Positions 28,317-37,292 of a DNA stretch of 64,000 nt are shown here, piece by piece. Below the pieces are notes generated by a model. The model was not told the DNA's origin and ran no database searches. It saw nothing but the letters and a program-made list of their open reading frames with translations. Location: NCBI RefSeq assembly GCF_000316575.1, contig NC_019682.1, positions 2,168,001 to 2,232,000 on the forward strand. The letters run 5' to 3'. This DNA comes from Calothrix sp. PCC 7507. Lineage in GTDB: Bacteria > Cyanobacteriota > Cyanobacteriia > Cyanobacteriales > Nostocaceae. The translations under genes were made by a program, and so were the position numbers. Position 1 is the first letter of the stretch, and each line of letters starts with the position of its first letter.

Positions 28317-29267
28317 ATGGATCTAAGTCTGTTTTTACAACAATTTTTAAATGGGTTATCCATTGGCAGTGTTTACGCTATTTTTGCTTTGGGATATACC
28401 CTAGTTTATTCCATTTTGGGCATCATTAATTTAGCGCATGGTGCGATTTTTACCCTGGGTGCATATTTCACTTATGCACTCATGGGTGGTACATTTGGGT
28501 TTAATGGGTTGCTGGCTAATTTGACACTGCCGATAAAATTACCGTTTGCGATCGCCTTAATTATCGGTAGCAGTCTAGCCGGATTAGTTGGGGTAGTGAT
28601 GGAACGGATTGCTTTTCAACCCCTACGCCGTCAAGGTTCCGATCCTTTATTGACGGTAGTCTCCAGCTTGGGTGTAGCGGTGGTAATCGTTAACTTAATT
28701 CAGTACTTAGTAGGTGCAGAAAGTTACACATTTCCAGTAGGCACTTACGGAAGCTTACCACCTGCAATTAACTTTGGGAGTGCTGAAAACCCCATTCCGA
28801 TTCGTAGTGTGCAAGTGGTGATATTTGGCGTATCTGTGGTAATTTTGGCAATTTTGACTTATTTCATTAATCGTACTAAATATGGTAAAGCCATGCAAGC
28901 GATCGCAGAAGATCAAACTACTGCGAGTTTGTTAGGAATTAACACCGATGGCTTTATTATATTGACATTTTTCCTCAGCAGTTTCCTAGCAGGATTAGCC
29001 GGAACTTTAGTGGCTTCTAGCGTGAGTATTGCTGGCCCTTACTTTGGAATTGCTTTTGGTTTAAGAGGTTTAGCTGTGATTGTGTTGGGGGGTTTAGGTA
29101 GTATTCCCGGCGCAGTATTAGGCGGTTTAGTTATCGGACTAGCGGAAGCATTTGTCCCAGGCGAATATTCAGCCTTTAAAGATGCTGTTGCTTTCGGAAT
29201 ATTATTTATTATGCTGTTAGTTAGACCACAAGGTTTGCTAGGAAGGCGATTTATTCAGAAAGTTTGA
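28317..29267 (+). CDS. livH: Branched-chain amino-acid ABC transporter permease LivH/NatC-type
   Basis: This 316-residue membrane permease has about eight helices and forms half of the transport channel. The typical N-terminus QFLNGLSIGSVYAIFALGYTLVYSILGIINLAHG and the EAA-like loop (EDQTTASLLGINTDGFI) that contacts the ATPases are visible. The ATG at 28317 is 7 bp after the binding-protein stop. The next transporter gene, livM, is displaced by an inserted Uma2 gene. Confidence 0.93.
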   Translation: MDLSLFLQQFLNGLSIGSVYAIFALGYTLVYSILGIINLAHGAIFTLGAYFTYALMGGTFGFNGLLANLTLPIKLPFAIALIIGSSLAGLVGVVMERIAFQPLRRQGSDPLLTVVSSLGVAVVIVNLIQYLVGAESYTFPVGTYGSLPPAINFGSAENPIPIRSVQVVIFGVSVVILAILTYFINRTKYGKAMQAIAEDQTTASLLGINTDGFIILTFFLSSFLAGLAGTLVASSVSIAGPYFGIAFGLRGLAVIVLGGLGSIPGAVLGGLVIGLAEAFVPGEYSAFKDAVAFGILFIMLLVRPQGLLGRRFIQKV

Positions 29268-29281
29268 AGAGAAATAGCACA

Positions 29282-29884
29282 ATGAAAACATATACCAAAC
29301 AAAAATTAACTTTCGATGATTTTTTAGAACAGTGTCCAGAAGAGGGGTTATATGAACTTGTAGATGGAGAAATTGTAGAAGTACGCGCAACCAGAAACCA
29401 TGATGATGTTGCTGATTTTATGTTGTTTGCTTTCAATGATGAAATTAGACGACTCAATCTAAATTATGTAGTTAATAACACAACAGTGTTTAGAACTATC
29501 ACAGGTAAAGGAATAGAACAAGGGCGTAAGCCTGATGTCAGCATCATAGATAAAGATACGTGGCGCTCAAATCGTTCTGCTTATTCTGCACTTGAAGAAC
29601 CTATCCAGTTAGCTGTCGAGGTGATATCAACTAATTGGGAAGATGATTACATTGATAAATTGGATGAATATCAACGTTTAGGCATTAAAGAATATTGGAT
29701 CGTTGATTATTTAGCAATTGGCTCAAGGGAGTATTTAGGAAATCCCAAAGTTCCGACTGTGTTTGTTTTTATTCTAGATGTTGAAGGTAAATATCAACGC
29801 ACACACTTTAGAGGTTCAGAACGAATTGTATCGATAACTTTTCCAGAATTGGCGCTGACAGCAGAGCAAATACTCACGGATTAA
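29282..29884 (+). CDS. Uma2-family (DUF820) PD-(D/E)XK nuclease-like protein
   Basis: This 200-residue protein of the Uma2 family is abundant in cyanobacteria; its role is unproven, although the fold is that of restriction-type nucleases. An in-frame TTG at 29264 exists, but ATG at 29282 is preferred. Motifs run in order: DGEIVEV, RKPDVSIIDKDTW, the EVIS strand (LAVEVIST) and YWIVD. The putative catalytic Asp and Glu/x/Lys-like residues lie around positions 85-130. It sits between livH and livM in the same direction, with gaps of 14 and 22 bp, so it is read as part of the transporter operon. Confidence 0.85.
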   Translation: MKTYTKQKLTFDDFLEQCPEEGLYELVDGEIVEVRATRNHDDVADFMLFAFNDEIRRLNLNYVVNNTTVFRTITGKGIEQGRKPDVSIIDKDTWRSNRSAYSALEEPIQLAVEVISTNWEDDYIDKLDEYQRLGIKEYWIVDYLAIGSREYLGNPKVPTVFVFILDVEGKYQRTHFRGSERIVSITFPELALTAEQILTD

Positions 29885-29906
29885 AAGTTGAGAAAAATAT
29901 TTTAAA

Positions 29907-30839
29907 ATGGCTGATTTTTTTGCTACTTACGGTTCTTTAATTGTCTCTATGGTGTTGGGGGCGCTACTGGGACTGTCCCTTTATTTACCATTAATGGCTG
30001 GACAATTGTCTTTGGCTAGTCCTGGATTTTATGCTGTGGGCGGGTATATTTCAGCCATTTTATCAACGACAATTTTTGCTACTCCTCCTAGCAATTTATT
30101 TCCCATTCCTCTGCTGTTAATAGAAATGGTTATTGCTGGGATTGTATGTGCTTTATTGGGTTTTGCTGTGGGAATTCCTGTGATAAGATTGCGGGGAATT
30201 TATTTGGCGATCGCTACTATTGCTTTTGTCGAAGTTCTCCGTGTTATTTGTCTCAATCTGGAAATTACAGGTGGTGCAATTGGGATTCCAAATATTCCTC
30301 AACCTTTCACAACACAAATTGAATATTTATGGATTGCAATACCATTATTAATAATTAGTATAATTTTATTTTACCGCTTAGAGCGTATTCGTTTAGGTAG
30401 AGCATTCATCGCTATTAGAGAAGATGAATTAGCCGCAGGTGCGATGGGAATTAACCCAACTTACTACAAAGTTTTGGCGTTCACATTAGGAGCAATTATT
30501 GCTGGATTTGTTGGTGCTATTAGTGCCCATTTTTTGAATACTTGGAATGCTCGTCAAGGTACTTTTGATGCTAGTATTATCTACTTAACTTTCGTATTAA
30601 TTGGCGGTTCTAGAACTTTTTTAGGTTCAATAGTCGGGGGTATGGTATTTACAGCCCTACCAGAAGTTTTGAGAAATCTCGCTGATACAGGCGGTTTACC
30701 TATTTGGCTAGCCCAATTCTTGCGGGATGGTAGATTAATTATTTTTGGGGTATTGATTGTGGTAGGGACAATCTTTTTTCCCCAAGGTTTGGTAACACCA
30801 GATATTTTTAAAAGACGGAAAAAAAGCCTTGGCGAATAG
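29907..30839 (+). CDS. livM: Branched-chain amino-acid ABC transporter permease LivM/NatD-type
   Basis: This is the second channel subunit, 310 residues, with about eight to nine membrane helices. Family hallmarks include LSLASPGFYAVGGYISA near residue 35, IRLRGIYLAIATIAFVEVLR, and the cytoplasmic loop REDELAAGAMGINPTYYKVLAF that docks to the ATPases. Compared with E. coli LivM (about 425 aa) it is short, as in many LivM proteins of cyanobacteria. A repeat element (30841-30993) separates it from livG. Confidence 0.92.
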   Translation: MADFFATYGSLIVSMVLGALLGLSLYLPLMAGQLSLASPGFYAVGGYISAILSTTIFATPPSNLFPIPLLLIEMVIAGIVCALLGFAVGIPVIRLRGIYLAIATIAFVEVLRVICLNLEITGGAIGIPNIPQPFTTQIEYLWIAIPLLIISIILFYRLERIRLGRAFIAIREDELAAGAMGINPTYYKVLAFTLGAIIAGFVGAISAHFLNTWNARQGTFDASIIYLTFVLIGGSRTFLGSIVGGMVFTALPEVLRNLADTGGLPIWLAQFLRDGRLIIFGVLIVVGTIFFPQGLVTPDIFKRRKKSLGE

Positions 30840-30840
30840 A

Positions 30841-30993
30841 ATTCGCAGCTATAGAAGCAAAGTCCACCTCCGCGGACTAACAAAATGTTAAAGTCGAGCG
30901 AACGCGAACAGCCTCTCACAGAGAAGCCGAGATGTTAAGGTTTTAAACCTGCGGAGGCAGGTTTTGTCTGTATAACCGCGATTTCTAATCGCC
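30841..30993. repeat. MITE-like palindromic element between livM and livG
   Basis: The two ends are imperfect inverted copies: cagctatagaagcaaagtcc...cctccgcgg at the left and cctgcggaggcaggttttg...ataaccgcg at the right. The right half (30941-30993) is closely similar to 48908-48967 upstream of sir's 3' end. Left-centre bases (cgaacgcgaacagcctctc) recall the 57227-57253 repeat family. Confidence 0.65.
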
Positions 30994-31003
30994 AGGATAC
31001 TAC

Positions 31004-31804
31004 ATGAAAATCAACTTTACAAACAACAAGCAAGCAGTTAATAATGATATTATTTTGGAAGCGAAAGCTATAACTCGCCGCTTTGGTGGTTTAGTTGCAG
31101 TAAATAGTGTATCTTTTGCAGTCGCAAAACATGAAATTTTTGGACTAATTGGCCCTAATGGTGCTGGTAAAACCACATTATTTAATTTGATTACAGCTTT
31201 AATTCCACTTTCCAGTGGAAATTTAGTTTATCAAGGTACAGAAATTTCCCAAATGCGTCCCCATGAAATTGCAGGTTTGGGTATCGCCCGCACCTTTCAA
31301 AATATCCGCTTGTTTGGTGAATTATCGGCGTTAGATAATGTAATTATAGGTAGCCATTTACATACTAAAAGTGGTATAATCAAGGGGCTTTTAGGATTAC
31401 CACCAGCGCCTAGTGAAGAATATAAAAGTAGGCAGAAAGCTTTGGAGCTATTAGAACTAGTAGGATTGAGCGATCGCGCTGATGAAAAAGCCAAGAACTT
31501 TGCCTATGGTGATCAACGTCGCCTAGAAATTGCCCGCGCCTTAGCCCTCCAGCCACAGGTATTACTCCTCGATGAACCTGCGGCGGGGATGAACCCTAAT
31601 GAAAAGCAATACCTGAGTGAATTTATCCGGAGTCTGCGAGAACAGTTTAACTTGACGATTATCCTAATTGAGCATCATGTACCATTGGTGATGGGTTTAT
31701 GCGATCGCATCGCCGTTTTAGATTTTGGACAGTTGATCGCACTAGGTGAACCGTCTGTAGTTAGAAATGATCCAGCTGTGATCGAGGCTTATTTGGGAGA
31801 ATAA
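31004..31804 (+). CDS. livG: Branched-chain amino-acid ABC transporter ATPase LivG/NatA-type
   Basis: This 266-residue ATPase energises transport. Walker [10 protein letters not shown] (about residues 50-58), Q-loop FQNIRLF, a NatA-like signature region [15 protein letters not shown] and Walker [14 protein letters not shown] are visible, followed by the H-loop (IEHH). The signature carries AYGDQR in place of LSGGQ, as is normal for LivG. The start ATG at 31004 follows the repeat element by 10 bp. Confidence 0.95.
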   Translation: MKINFTNNKQAVNNDIILEAKAITRRFGGLVAVNSVSFAVAKHEIFGLIGPNGAGKTTLFNLITALIPLSSGNLVYQGTEISQMRPHEIAGLGIARTFQNIRLFGELSALDNVIIGSHLHTKSGIIKGLLGLPPAPSEEYKSRQKALELLELVGLSDRADEKAKNFAYGDQRRLEIARALALQPQVLLLDEPAAGMNPNEKQYLSEFIRSLREQFNLTIILIEHHVPLVMGLCDRIAVLDFGQLIALGEPSVVRNDPAVIEAYLGE

Positions 31805-31838
31805 GTAACGTGGATTTGAGCGATCGCATCTGTAAAAT

Positions 31839-32738
31839 TTAAGCAGGCAAACTGCGGATAAATTCTTCTAAAGAACTCACAGCTAAAGCACTATCAATCA
31901 GACTTTCTAATTGCTCTACACTCTCGCCCTCAAACCTTACTTCCACCTCATGGGGAATTTCGCCAAACCGTTGTCGTAATATTCGGATTAATTGGTTTCT
32001 TACTCCTTGCTGCACACCCTGCTGAATTCCTTGCTGCACACCCTGCTGAATTCCTTCCTGAAGTCCTTTCTGAAGTCCTTCAGCCAAAATTTCGTTATAC
32101 CAAGGCGATTCTCGCAATATAGCCATATCCCACCTCATGATTTGTTGCACTAAAGGGCTATCTAACACAAAGCTAGCAAAAAAAGCTAGCAAAGGCTCTA
32201 ACTGATTCAACTGTGCATCCGTTCGCAGCATTTGTAAGGCGCGTTGTACAACTGCGGCTTCTCCACCACCTCGCAAGATGGGAACAAATGGGAGTAAAGA
32301 TGGTAATGGTTGCTGAAACACTATCTCGGCGTCAACTTCCCACAAATTAATCACGCGATAATCTTGAATAGCACGTAATCCCAAGAATTCCTGCTCGTAA
32401 CTGCTGACAACCTCTAAAGTAGGCGGAGGCGGTAAAATGTTGATTAGCACTGGATAAGTTGGCAGTCGGTAGCGCTCTTGTGCTAAAGCTGCATAAGCTC
32501 TCATCCGTAGAGGCATGTGTTTTGTGTAACGCAACTGTAATTCGTTGAGTACCAGAAAATCGCCGTAGTCTTTGCTGTATGCTTTCACTAAAACATCTGT
32601 TTCTCGGCTAATCCACTGAAACTCTGAAGCCAAAATCTCTTTCGCCACCACTTCAGGAAGTTGCGTTACCCATTTTACCCATGCATCGGGAGCGAGACTA
32701 ATCAGTCGCTTACCACCTGTATCTGCTGCTTTTGCCAC
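31839..32738 (-). CDS. Rpn-family/DUF4351 PD-(D/E)XK putative nuclease
   Basis: This 299-residue protein of the recombination-promoting nuclease-like (Rpn/Yhgat-type) class lies on the minus strand inside the liv operon, between livG and livF. The N-terminal two-thirds contain the nuclease-like fold (TDVLVKAYSKDYGDFLVLNELQLRY, with the acidic/E-x-Q core at about residues 47-68). Next comes a low-complexity GLQKGLQEGIQQGVQQGIQQG linker made of 24-bp coding repeats, and then a DUF4351-like C-terminus (LIRILRQRFGEIP...LESLIDSALAVSSLEEFI). Biochemical activity in this family is only partly established. Its orientation opposes the transporter genes. Confidence 0.8.
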   Translation of the reverse strand: MAKAADTGGKRLISLAPDAWVKWVTQLPEVVAKEILASEFQWISRETDVLVKAYSKDYGDFLVLNELQLRYTKHMPLRMRAYAALAQERYRLPTYPVLINILPPPPTLEVVSSYEQEFLGLRAIQDYRVINLWEVDAEIVFQQPLPSLLPFVPILRGGGEAAVVQRALQMLRTDAQLNQLEPLLAFFASFVLDSPLVQQIMRWDMAILRESPWYNEILAEGLQKGLQEGIQQGVQQGIQQGVQQGVRNQLIRILRQRFGEIPHEVEVRFEGESVEQLESLIDSALAVSSLEEFIRSLPA

Positions 32739-32761
32739 AGGAAACTTGATCTAAACTACCA

Positions 32762-33493
32762 ATGAACCCTGATAATACACCAAATTATACTGTTTTAGAA
32801 ATCCGAGATATTAATGTTAATTACGGCGGTATTCAAGCTCTCAAAAAGATTAATTTAACTATCCGAAAAGGTGAAGTAGTTACCTTACTTGGTGCTAATG
32901 GTGCTGGTAAAACTACTACACTCAGAGCTATTTCTAAAATAGTAAATCTTAAAAGTGGCGACATTATATATAATGGACGGAATATTAATCGTTGCCAAGC
33001 TCACGAAGTTGTTAAATTTGGTATCGCCCATTGTCCGGAAGGACGGAGAGTATTAGCAAGGCAAACAGTTTTAGATAACTTACTGTTGGGTGCTTATATT
33101 CGTTCCAACCAAGCAGAGATTAAAGCAGATATTCAAAATCAATTTGAGCTATTTCCTCGGTTGGCACAAAGACGCAATCAACTAGCAGGAACTCTCAGCG
33201 GTGGTGAACAACAAATGTTAGCGATCGCCCGGGCTTTAATGAGTAGACCAAAACTCTTACTTTTAGATGAACCAAGCTTAGGTTTAGCCCCTGCTATAGT
33301 GAGAGAAATTTTTTCCATTATTGAAAATCTGCGTGATACAGGTGTGACAATTTTATTAGTTGAACAGAATGCCAATCTAGCTTTACAAATTGCTGATCGT
33401 GGATATGTTTTAGAAGCAGGTTCTATTACTTTAACAGGTGCTGCGTCAGAGTTAATTAGTGATGAAAGAGTAAGAAAAGCTTATTTAGGTTAA
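32762..33493 (+). CDS. livF: Branched-chain amino-acid ABC transporter ATPase LivF/NatE-type
   Basis: This second ATPase, 243 residues, completes the five-gene transporter. Walker A GANGAGKTT (about residue 43), the signature LSGGEQQMLAIARALM (about 140) and Walker B LLLLDEPSLGLAP are present, with the VEQN(A) H-loop variant typical of LivF. It is separated from livG by the minus-strand Rpn-like gene, so livF needs its own promoter or transcription through that gene. A Uma2 gene follows 27 bp later. Confidence 0.94.
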   Translation: MNPDNTPNYTVLEIRDINVNYGGIQALKKINLTIRKGEVVTLLGANGAGKTTTLRAISKIVNLKSGDIIYNGRNINRCQAHEVVKFGIAHCPEGRRVLARQTVLDNLLLGAYIRSNQAEIKADIQNQFELFPRLAQRRNQLAGTLSGGEQQMLAIARALMSRPKLLLLDEPSLGLAPAIVREIFSIIENLRDTGVTILLVEQNANLALQIADRGYVLEAGSITLTGAASELISDERVRKAYLG

Positions 33494-33520
33494 TTATCCT
33501 AACTTAGGAAGTGCAAGCAA

Positions 33521-34084
33521 ATGGTAAAATCTCCCACTAAACCCCTAACCTTAGAAGAGTTTTTAAAACTACCAGAAACAAAGCCAGCAAGTGAATATAT
33601 CAACGGTCAAATTATCCAAAAACCTATGCCACAAGGAAAGCATAGTACTCTTCAGGGTGAATTAGTCAGCAACATCAATTCTGTAACCAAGCCTCAGAAA
33701 GTTGCCCGTGCTTTCCCAGAATTGCGGTGTACTTTTGGCGGACGTTCGATTATTCCTGATGTGGCTGTCTTTGCTTGGGAACGCATTCCCTTAGATGAAA
33801 ATGGAGACGTGGCGAATGTTTTTAGGACTTATCCAGACTGGACAATTGAAATTTTATCACCTGATCAAAGTCCCACAAAAGTAACCGGCAATATCTTACA
33901 TTGCCTAAAACATGGTAGTAAATTAGGTTGGCTACTTAATCCTGAAGAACGTTCAGTTTTAGTTTATCCACAAAATCAGCAACCAGAGTTTCTAGAAGAA
34001 GAACAACAAATATTACCAGTTCCCGATTTATTGAAAAACCTACAATTAACTGTAGGACAACTATTTGGGTGGTTAAAACTTTAG
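33521..34084 (+). CDS. Uma2-family (DUF820) protein
   Basis: This is a second Uma2 family member in the cluster, 187 residues. It differs in sequence from the one at 29282, so it is not a recent duplicate. Visible landmarks are LTLEEFLKLPETKPASEYINGQ near the N-terminus, RSIIPDVAVF (Asp of the nuclease core), WTIEILSP and a Lys/His-rich segment LHCLKHGSKLGWLLNPEERSVLVY. It is 27 bp after livF and may be co-transcribed with it. Confidence 0.85.
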   Translation: MVKSPTKPLTLEEFLKLPETKPASEYINGQIIQKPMPQGKHSTLQGELVSNINSVTKPQKVARAFPELRCTFGGRSIIPDVAVFAWERIPLDENGDVANVFRTYPDWTIEILSPDQSPTKVTGNILHCLKHGSKLGWLLNPEERSVLVYPQNQQPEFLEEEQQILPVPDLLKNLQLTVGQLFGWLKL

Positions 34085-34500
34085 GATTGCCAAAAAATAA
34101 ATTACTCAATAAATGTGGGAGAAGCAGAACGCGAAAAAATTACACTTCCACAAGGACAGAATCCGATAGCACTTCTGGTATCCGAGTCTTTTTTAATGCT
34201 GTAGCAACTGTTTTCTACGATCCTCTCTACTTGGAGGATTATGACTTCAGCAATGCTAGACCTGGTAGACATCGAGGATTTAAAGGATCTTTGGTTCGTG
34301 TCTTGGAAGACGGTACAGAGCAAGCGATTGAGTCAAAACCGAGAAACAACACCGTGAATGTTGAACGATCGCAGCGACAGATGAGTTTACTGCTGGATAC
34401 TTTCATTGTGGAATATTTTGAGGCAAAAGCTGGTGAACAGGGGGTGCAAGGGTTGATTAATCAGGTGTTGGCAGAATATATTCATAATTGCGAGCGCTAG
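34085..34500 (+). pseudogene. Hypothetical gene with an apparent frameshift
   Basis: From a GTG near 34115 one frame encodes VGEAEREKITLPQGQNPIALLVSESFLML and stops near 34203. A second frame then continues with FYDPLYLEDYDFSNARPGRHRGFKG to a stop at 34500. The first part resembles RHH/toxin-antitoxin-like small proteins only loosely; the second (about 100 residues) I do not recognise. Overlap of two plausible pieces in different frames at about 34180-34205 suggests a single-base change in a former gene. A continuous alternative frame exists from 34069, but its N-terminal composition (Ser, Thr and Arg-rich) looks non-coding. Confidence 0.45.
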
Positions 34501-34571
34501 ATCAAAAACTCACGCCATCTCAACTAATTTTTATTACAAAAGATTACGATTTTCGTAATATATTGGGTTTG

Positions 34572-34589
34572 CACCCTTGTTTTTGGGTG
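34572..34589 (+). terminator. Short terminator-like hairpin
   Basis: The stem caccc/gggtg encloses an 8-nt loop with T-run and is followed by tctatctttg. It lies between the frameshifted gene and the phosphatase gene and could end the liv-region transcript. Confidence 0.4.
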
Positions 34590-34636
34590 TCTATCTTTGT
34601 CTAGACGCGAGTTTTATCGCTTAAGTATCTAAACCC

Positions 34637-35284
34637 ATGAGTCAAATAGTCTGGATTGCAAGACACGCCAACCGCCTCGATTTCGTTAACCCTGATTGGT
34701 TTCTGACTGCAGAACGTCGCTACGATCCACCCCTATCAGACGATGGTTTCATACAGGCGCAGCACTTAGCTAACCGTCTAAAAGCAGAGAAAATTACCCA
34801 CATTTTTACTTCGCCGTTTTTGCGAACGGTACAAACAGCAAATGCTGTGGCAGAAGCGCTAGATTTGCCGATTAAACTAGAAACAGGCTTGAGTGAATGG
34901 CTAAATCCTGCCTGGATGACGGAAGAACCAGAAAGACTCTCAACTCCAGCGTTAGCAGAATTATTCCCCAGAATAGATATCAGCTACACATCGCGGATTG
35001 CTGCCAAGTATCCTGAAACACGCTCACAAGTGCGAGGACGTTCTGGACAAACTGCTAGATGTCTTGCTAGCGAATACTTCCCTCACGAGATTCTTTTAGT
35101 AGCACACGGTGCTTCTGTACTTGGGGGAGCAATGGGATTAGTAGGAGAAATTGCTAAAACAGAAGTGAAGGCTTCTTTATGCTCCTTAGTTAAAGTGGTG
35201 CGTCAAGAACCAGAATGGTTGCTAGAACTAAAGGGAGACACTTCCCATTTGACCCAAATAGAGGAAGTAATTCGATTTGCTTAG
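34637..35284 (+). CDS. Histidine phosphatase (phosphoglycerate mutase-like) family protein
   Basis: This 215-residue protein has the RHG-like motif as ARHANR (nucleophilic His about residue 10), a second conserved Arg (TSPFLRTVQTA, about 60) and the downstream AHGAS motif (His about 157), so catalytic residues are retained. Such enzymes act on phosphosugars, phosphoproteins or other phosphomonoesters; the substrate cannot be read from the sequence. It is followed 83 bp later by glucokinase in the same direction, so a role in sugar phosphate metabolism is possible but not shown. Confidence 0.85.
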   Translation: MSQIVWIARHANRLDFVNPDWFLTAERRYDPPLSDDGFIQAQHLANRLKAEKITHIFTSPFLRTVQTANAVAEALDLPIKLETGLSEWLNPAWMTEEPERLSTPALAELFPRIDISYTSRIAAKYPETRSQVRGRSGQTARCLASEYFPHEILLVAHGASVLGGAMGLVGEIAKTEVKASLCSLVKVVRQEPEWLLELKGDTSHLTQIEEVIRFA

Positions 35285-35367
35285 ATTCCTGAGTGGGATT
35301 TTAATCTTAGATTTTACCGCGCAGGGTATATTCTACAGATCAAGTAATTCATTAGCTAATAATTTTT

Positions 35368-36423
35368 ATGACATTGCTATTAGCAGGAGATATTGGCGGT
35401 ACAAAGACCATTCTGCGATTGGTTGAGACATTAGACTCGCCAAGTTTACATACTATTGATGAGGAAAGTTACCATAGTGGGGATTTTCCGGATTTGGTGC
35501 CGATTGTGCAGCATTTTTTGACAAAAGCTAAAGCACCGACACCAGAGAAGGCTTGTTTTGCGATCGCTGGACCAGTGTTCAATAATACGGCTAAACTGAC
35601 CAATCTGGCTTGGTTCCTAGATACCGATCGCTTACAACAAGAATTAGGTATTACCGCTGTTTCATTAATCAATGACTTCGCCGCCGTTGGCTATGGCATT
35701 TTTGGTTTAGGCAAACAAGATGTATTAACCCTGCAAGCTGGTAAACACCAACTGGATGCTCCTGTGGCGATTATTGGAGCTGGTACTGGCTTAGGACAAG
35801 GATTTTTAATTAAGCAGGGAAGCCATTATCAAGTATTCCCCTCCGAAGGTGGACACGCAGACTTTGCCCCTCGGAATGAGTTAGAGTTTCAACTATTGAG
35901 ATATTTGTCGGATAAACACAATATCCAACGCATTTCTGTGGAACGTGTAGTTTCAGGACAGGGTATTGTCGCCATTTATCAATTTTTACGCGATCGCGCC
36001 GCGCTCGGCTCCCTGAAGGGCGATCGCAAATACATTACAGAATCACCAGAAATTGCCCAAATCGTCCGCACCTGGGAACAAGAAGCCGGACAACCTGAGA
36101 AAAGCGTCGATCCGGGTGCTGCTATTGGTAGAGCTGCATTACAAAAGAGCGATCGCCTTTCAGAACAAACTATCCAAATATTTATCGATGCTTACGGTGC
36201 AGAAGCCGGCAATCTCGCACTCAAACTCCTACCCTACGGTGGACTCTACATCGCTGGTGGCATTGCTCCCAAAATACTCCCCTTGATTCAACAGAGCGAT
36301 TTCCTGTTACATTTCACCCAAAAAGGCAGGATGCGCTCAATCCTAGAGGAAATACCAATACATATTATTCTCAACCCACAAGTGGGGCTAATTGGTGCTG
36401 CTTTGTGTGCTGCTAGGTTATAA
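35368..36423 (+). CDS. glk: Glucokinase (Glk family)
   Basis: Glucokinase phosphorylates glucose with ATP, the entry step for stored or imported glucose in cyanobacteria. The phosphate-1 motif LLAGDIGGTKT begins at residue 3, FAIAGPV follows at about 66, then LINDFAAVGYGI, GAGTGLGQGF, and the family-typical EGGHADFAPRNELEF at about 157. At 351 residues it is about ten longer than usual because of an insertion around residues 208-219 (FLRDRAALGSLKGDRKY), encoded by a repeat flanked by HIP1-type cgatcgc copies. The insertion is in frame and lies in a loop-like region, so the enzyme is probably functional. Confidence 0.93.
   Translation: MTLLLAGDIGGTKTILRLVETLDSPSLHTIDEESYHSGDFPDLVPIVQHFLTKAKAPTPEKACFAIAGPVFNNTAKLTNLAWFLDTDRLQQELGITAVSLINDFAAVGYGIFGLGKQDVLTLQAGKHQLDAPVAIIGAGTGLGQGFLIKQGSHYQVFPSEGGHADFAPRNELEFQLLRYLSDKHNIQRISVERVVSGQGIVAIYQFLRDRAALGSLKGDRKYITESPEIAQIVRTWEQEAGQPEKSVDPGAAIGRAALQKSDRLSEQTIQIFIDAYGAEAGNLALKLLPYGGLYIAGGIAPKILPLIQQSDFLLHFTQKGRMRSILEEIPIHIILNPQVGLIGAALCAARL
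35991..36027. repeat. In-frame repeat insertion in glk bounded by cgatcgc
   Basis: The segment begins and ends with cgatcgc (35991-35997 and 36021-36027), enclosing gccgcgctcggctccctgaa. The period is exactly 30 bp, adding ten codons without a frame change. Confidence 0.6.
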
Positions 36424-36538
36424 CAGCAACACAGTGATAAGCTAATCGGCATTTTAAGTTGCATATTTCATCGTGTAGACCGTTCACTGTTGACTGTCAA
36501 CTGTCAACTGTCTACAAAGAAAAACGATTGATTGTGCA

Positions 36539-37186
36539 ATGAATCAGCATTTTAGCTTATCAGCATCATTAAAAGCTAAAAATATGACAATCAAAGGTTT
36601 GTTGCCATTAATTGTTGCCACTTTGTTATGCAGTGGAACTGCGTTAGTTGACGCGCGTCAACCTAAAAATTCAGTTGCTCCCACTAAACCCAAAATTTCT
36701 CAACCAGTGCAGCCAAAATGGAAATTATTTACTGCCCCAGATGGGCGCTTCAGTATTTTGATGCCGGGAGTACCCATCAGGAATACCCAAGCCCAAAAAA
36801 CCTACATGGGGGTAATTAACTTAGAGTTATTTGTTGCCCAACCTCCCAAGCAGGAAGTAGCTTATATAGTAGCTTACAATGAATTTCCTTATAGCTATGG
36901 TCAAATGGCTAACCCCCAAGAGATACTTAATAATGCACAGGATTTAGCTTTAAAAACTACGAAAAGTAACTTAATTAGTCAGCGAAATATTCGTAGTTCT
37001 AATGGCCATCCCGGCAAAGAAATTGAGTATGTCAATTCTGGAGGTAAAATTACTAAAACCAGAATGTATTTTGCTCAGGGGCGCTTGTATCAAGTTATGG
37101 CTATAAGTTCAAAAAAACAGCACAAGACTTTAGCCAAAACAATTACAGGGTATTTAAATTCCTTTCAAGTAGTTTTGAAAACTTGA
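36539..37186 (+). CDS. Exported hypothetical protein (about 200 aa)
   Basis: A signal peptide starts at an internal Met (MTIKGLLPLIVATLLCSGTALVDARQ, residues 16-41), so the ATG at 36584 may be the real start. The mature part contains APDGRFSILMPGVPIRNTQ, QEVAYIVAYNEFPYSYG and TKTRMYFAQGRLYQVMAIS, an alpha/beta pattern with the G-R-L-Y-Q-V strand seen in exported cyanobacterial proteins of unknown role. No Cys, lipobox or metal site. It lies alone between glk and a palindromic repeat. Confidence 0.65.
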   Translation: MNQHFSLSASLKAKNMTIKGLLPLIVATLLCSGTALVDARQPKNSVAPTKPKISQPVQPKWKLFTAPDGRFSILMPGVPIRNTQAQKTYMGVINLELFVAQPPKQEVAYIVAYNEFPYSYGQMANPQEILNNAQDLALKTTKSNLISQRNIRSSNGHPGKEIEYVNSGGKITKTRMYFAQGRLYQVMAISSKKQHKTLAKTITGYLNSFQVVLKT

Positions 37187-37200
37187 GACAATTTATGCTT

Positions 37201-37257
37201 AGTAGGGTGGGCATTGCCCACCATAACTAGGATACTGTGGGCAGTGCCCACCCTACT
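37201..37257. repeat. Palindromic repeat (gtagggtgggcattgcccacc family)
   Basis: The arms gtagggtgggcattgcccacc and gggcagtgcccaccctac form a near-perfect inverted repeat. Related copies lie at 38020-38074 and 46297-46441. Confidence 0.85.
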
Positions 37258-37292
37258 GACTACTGTCAATGCGTAAGTCCTAATTGCTGCTA

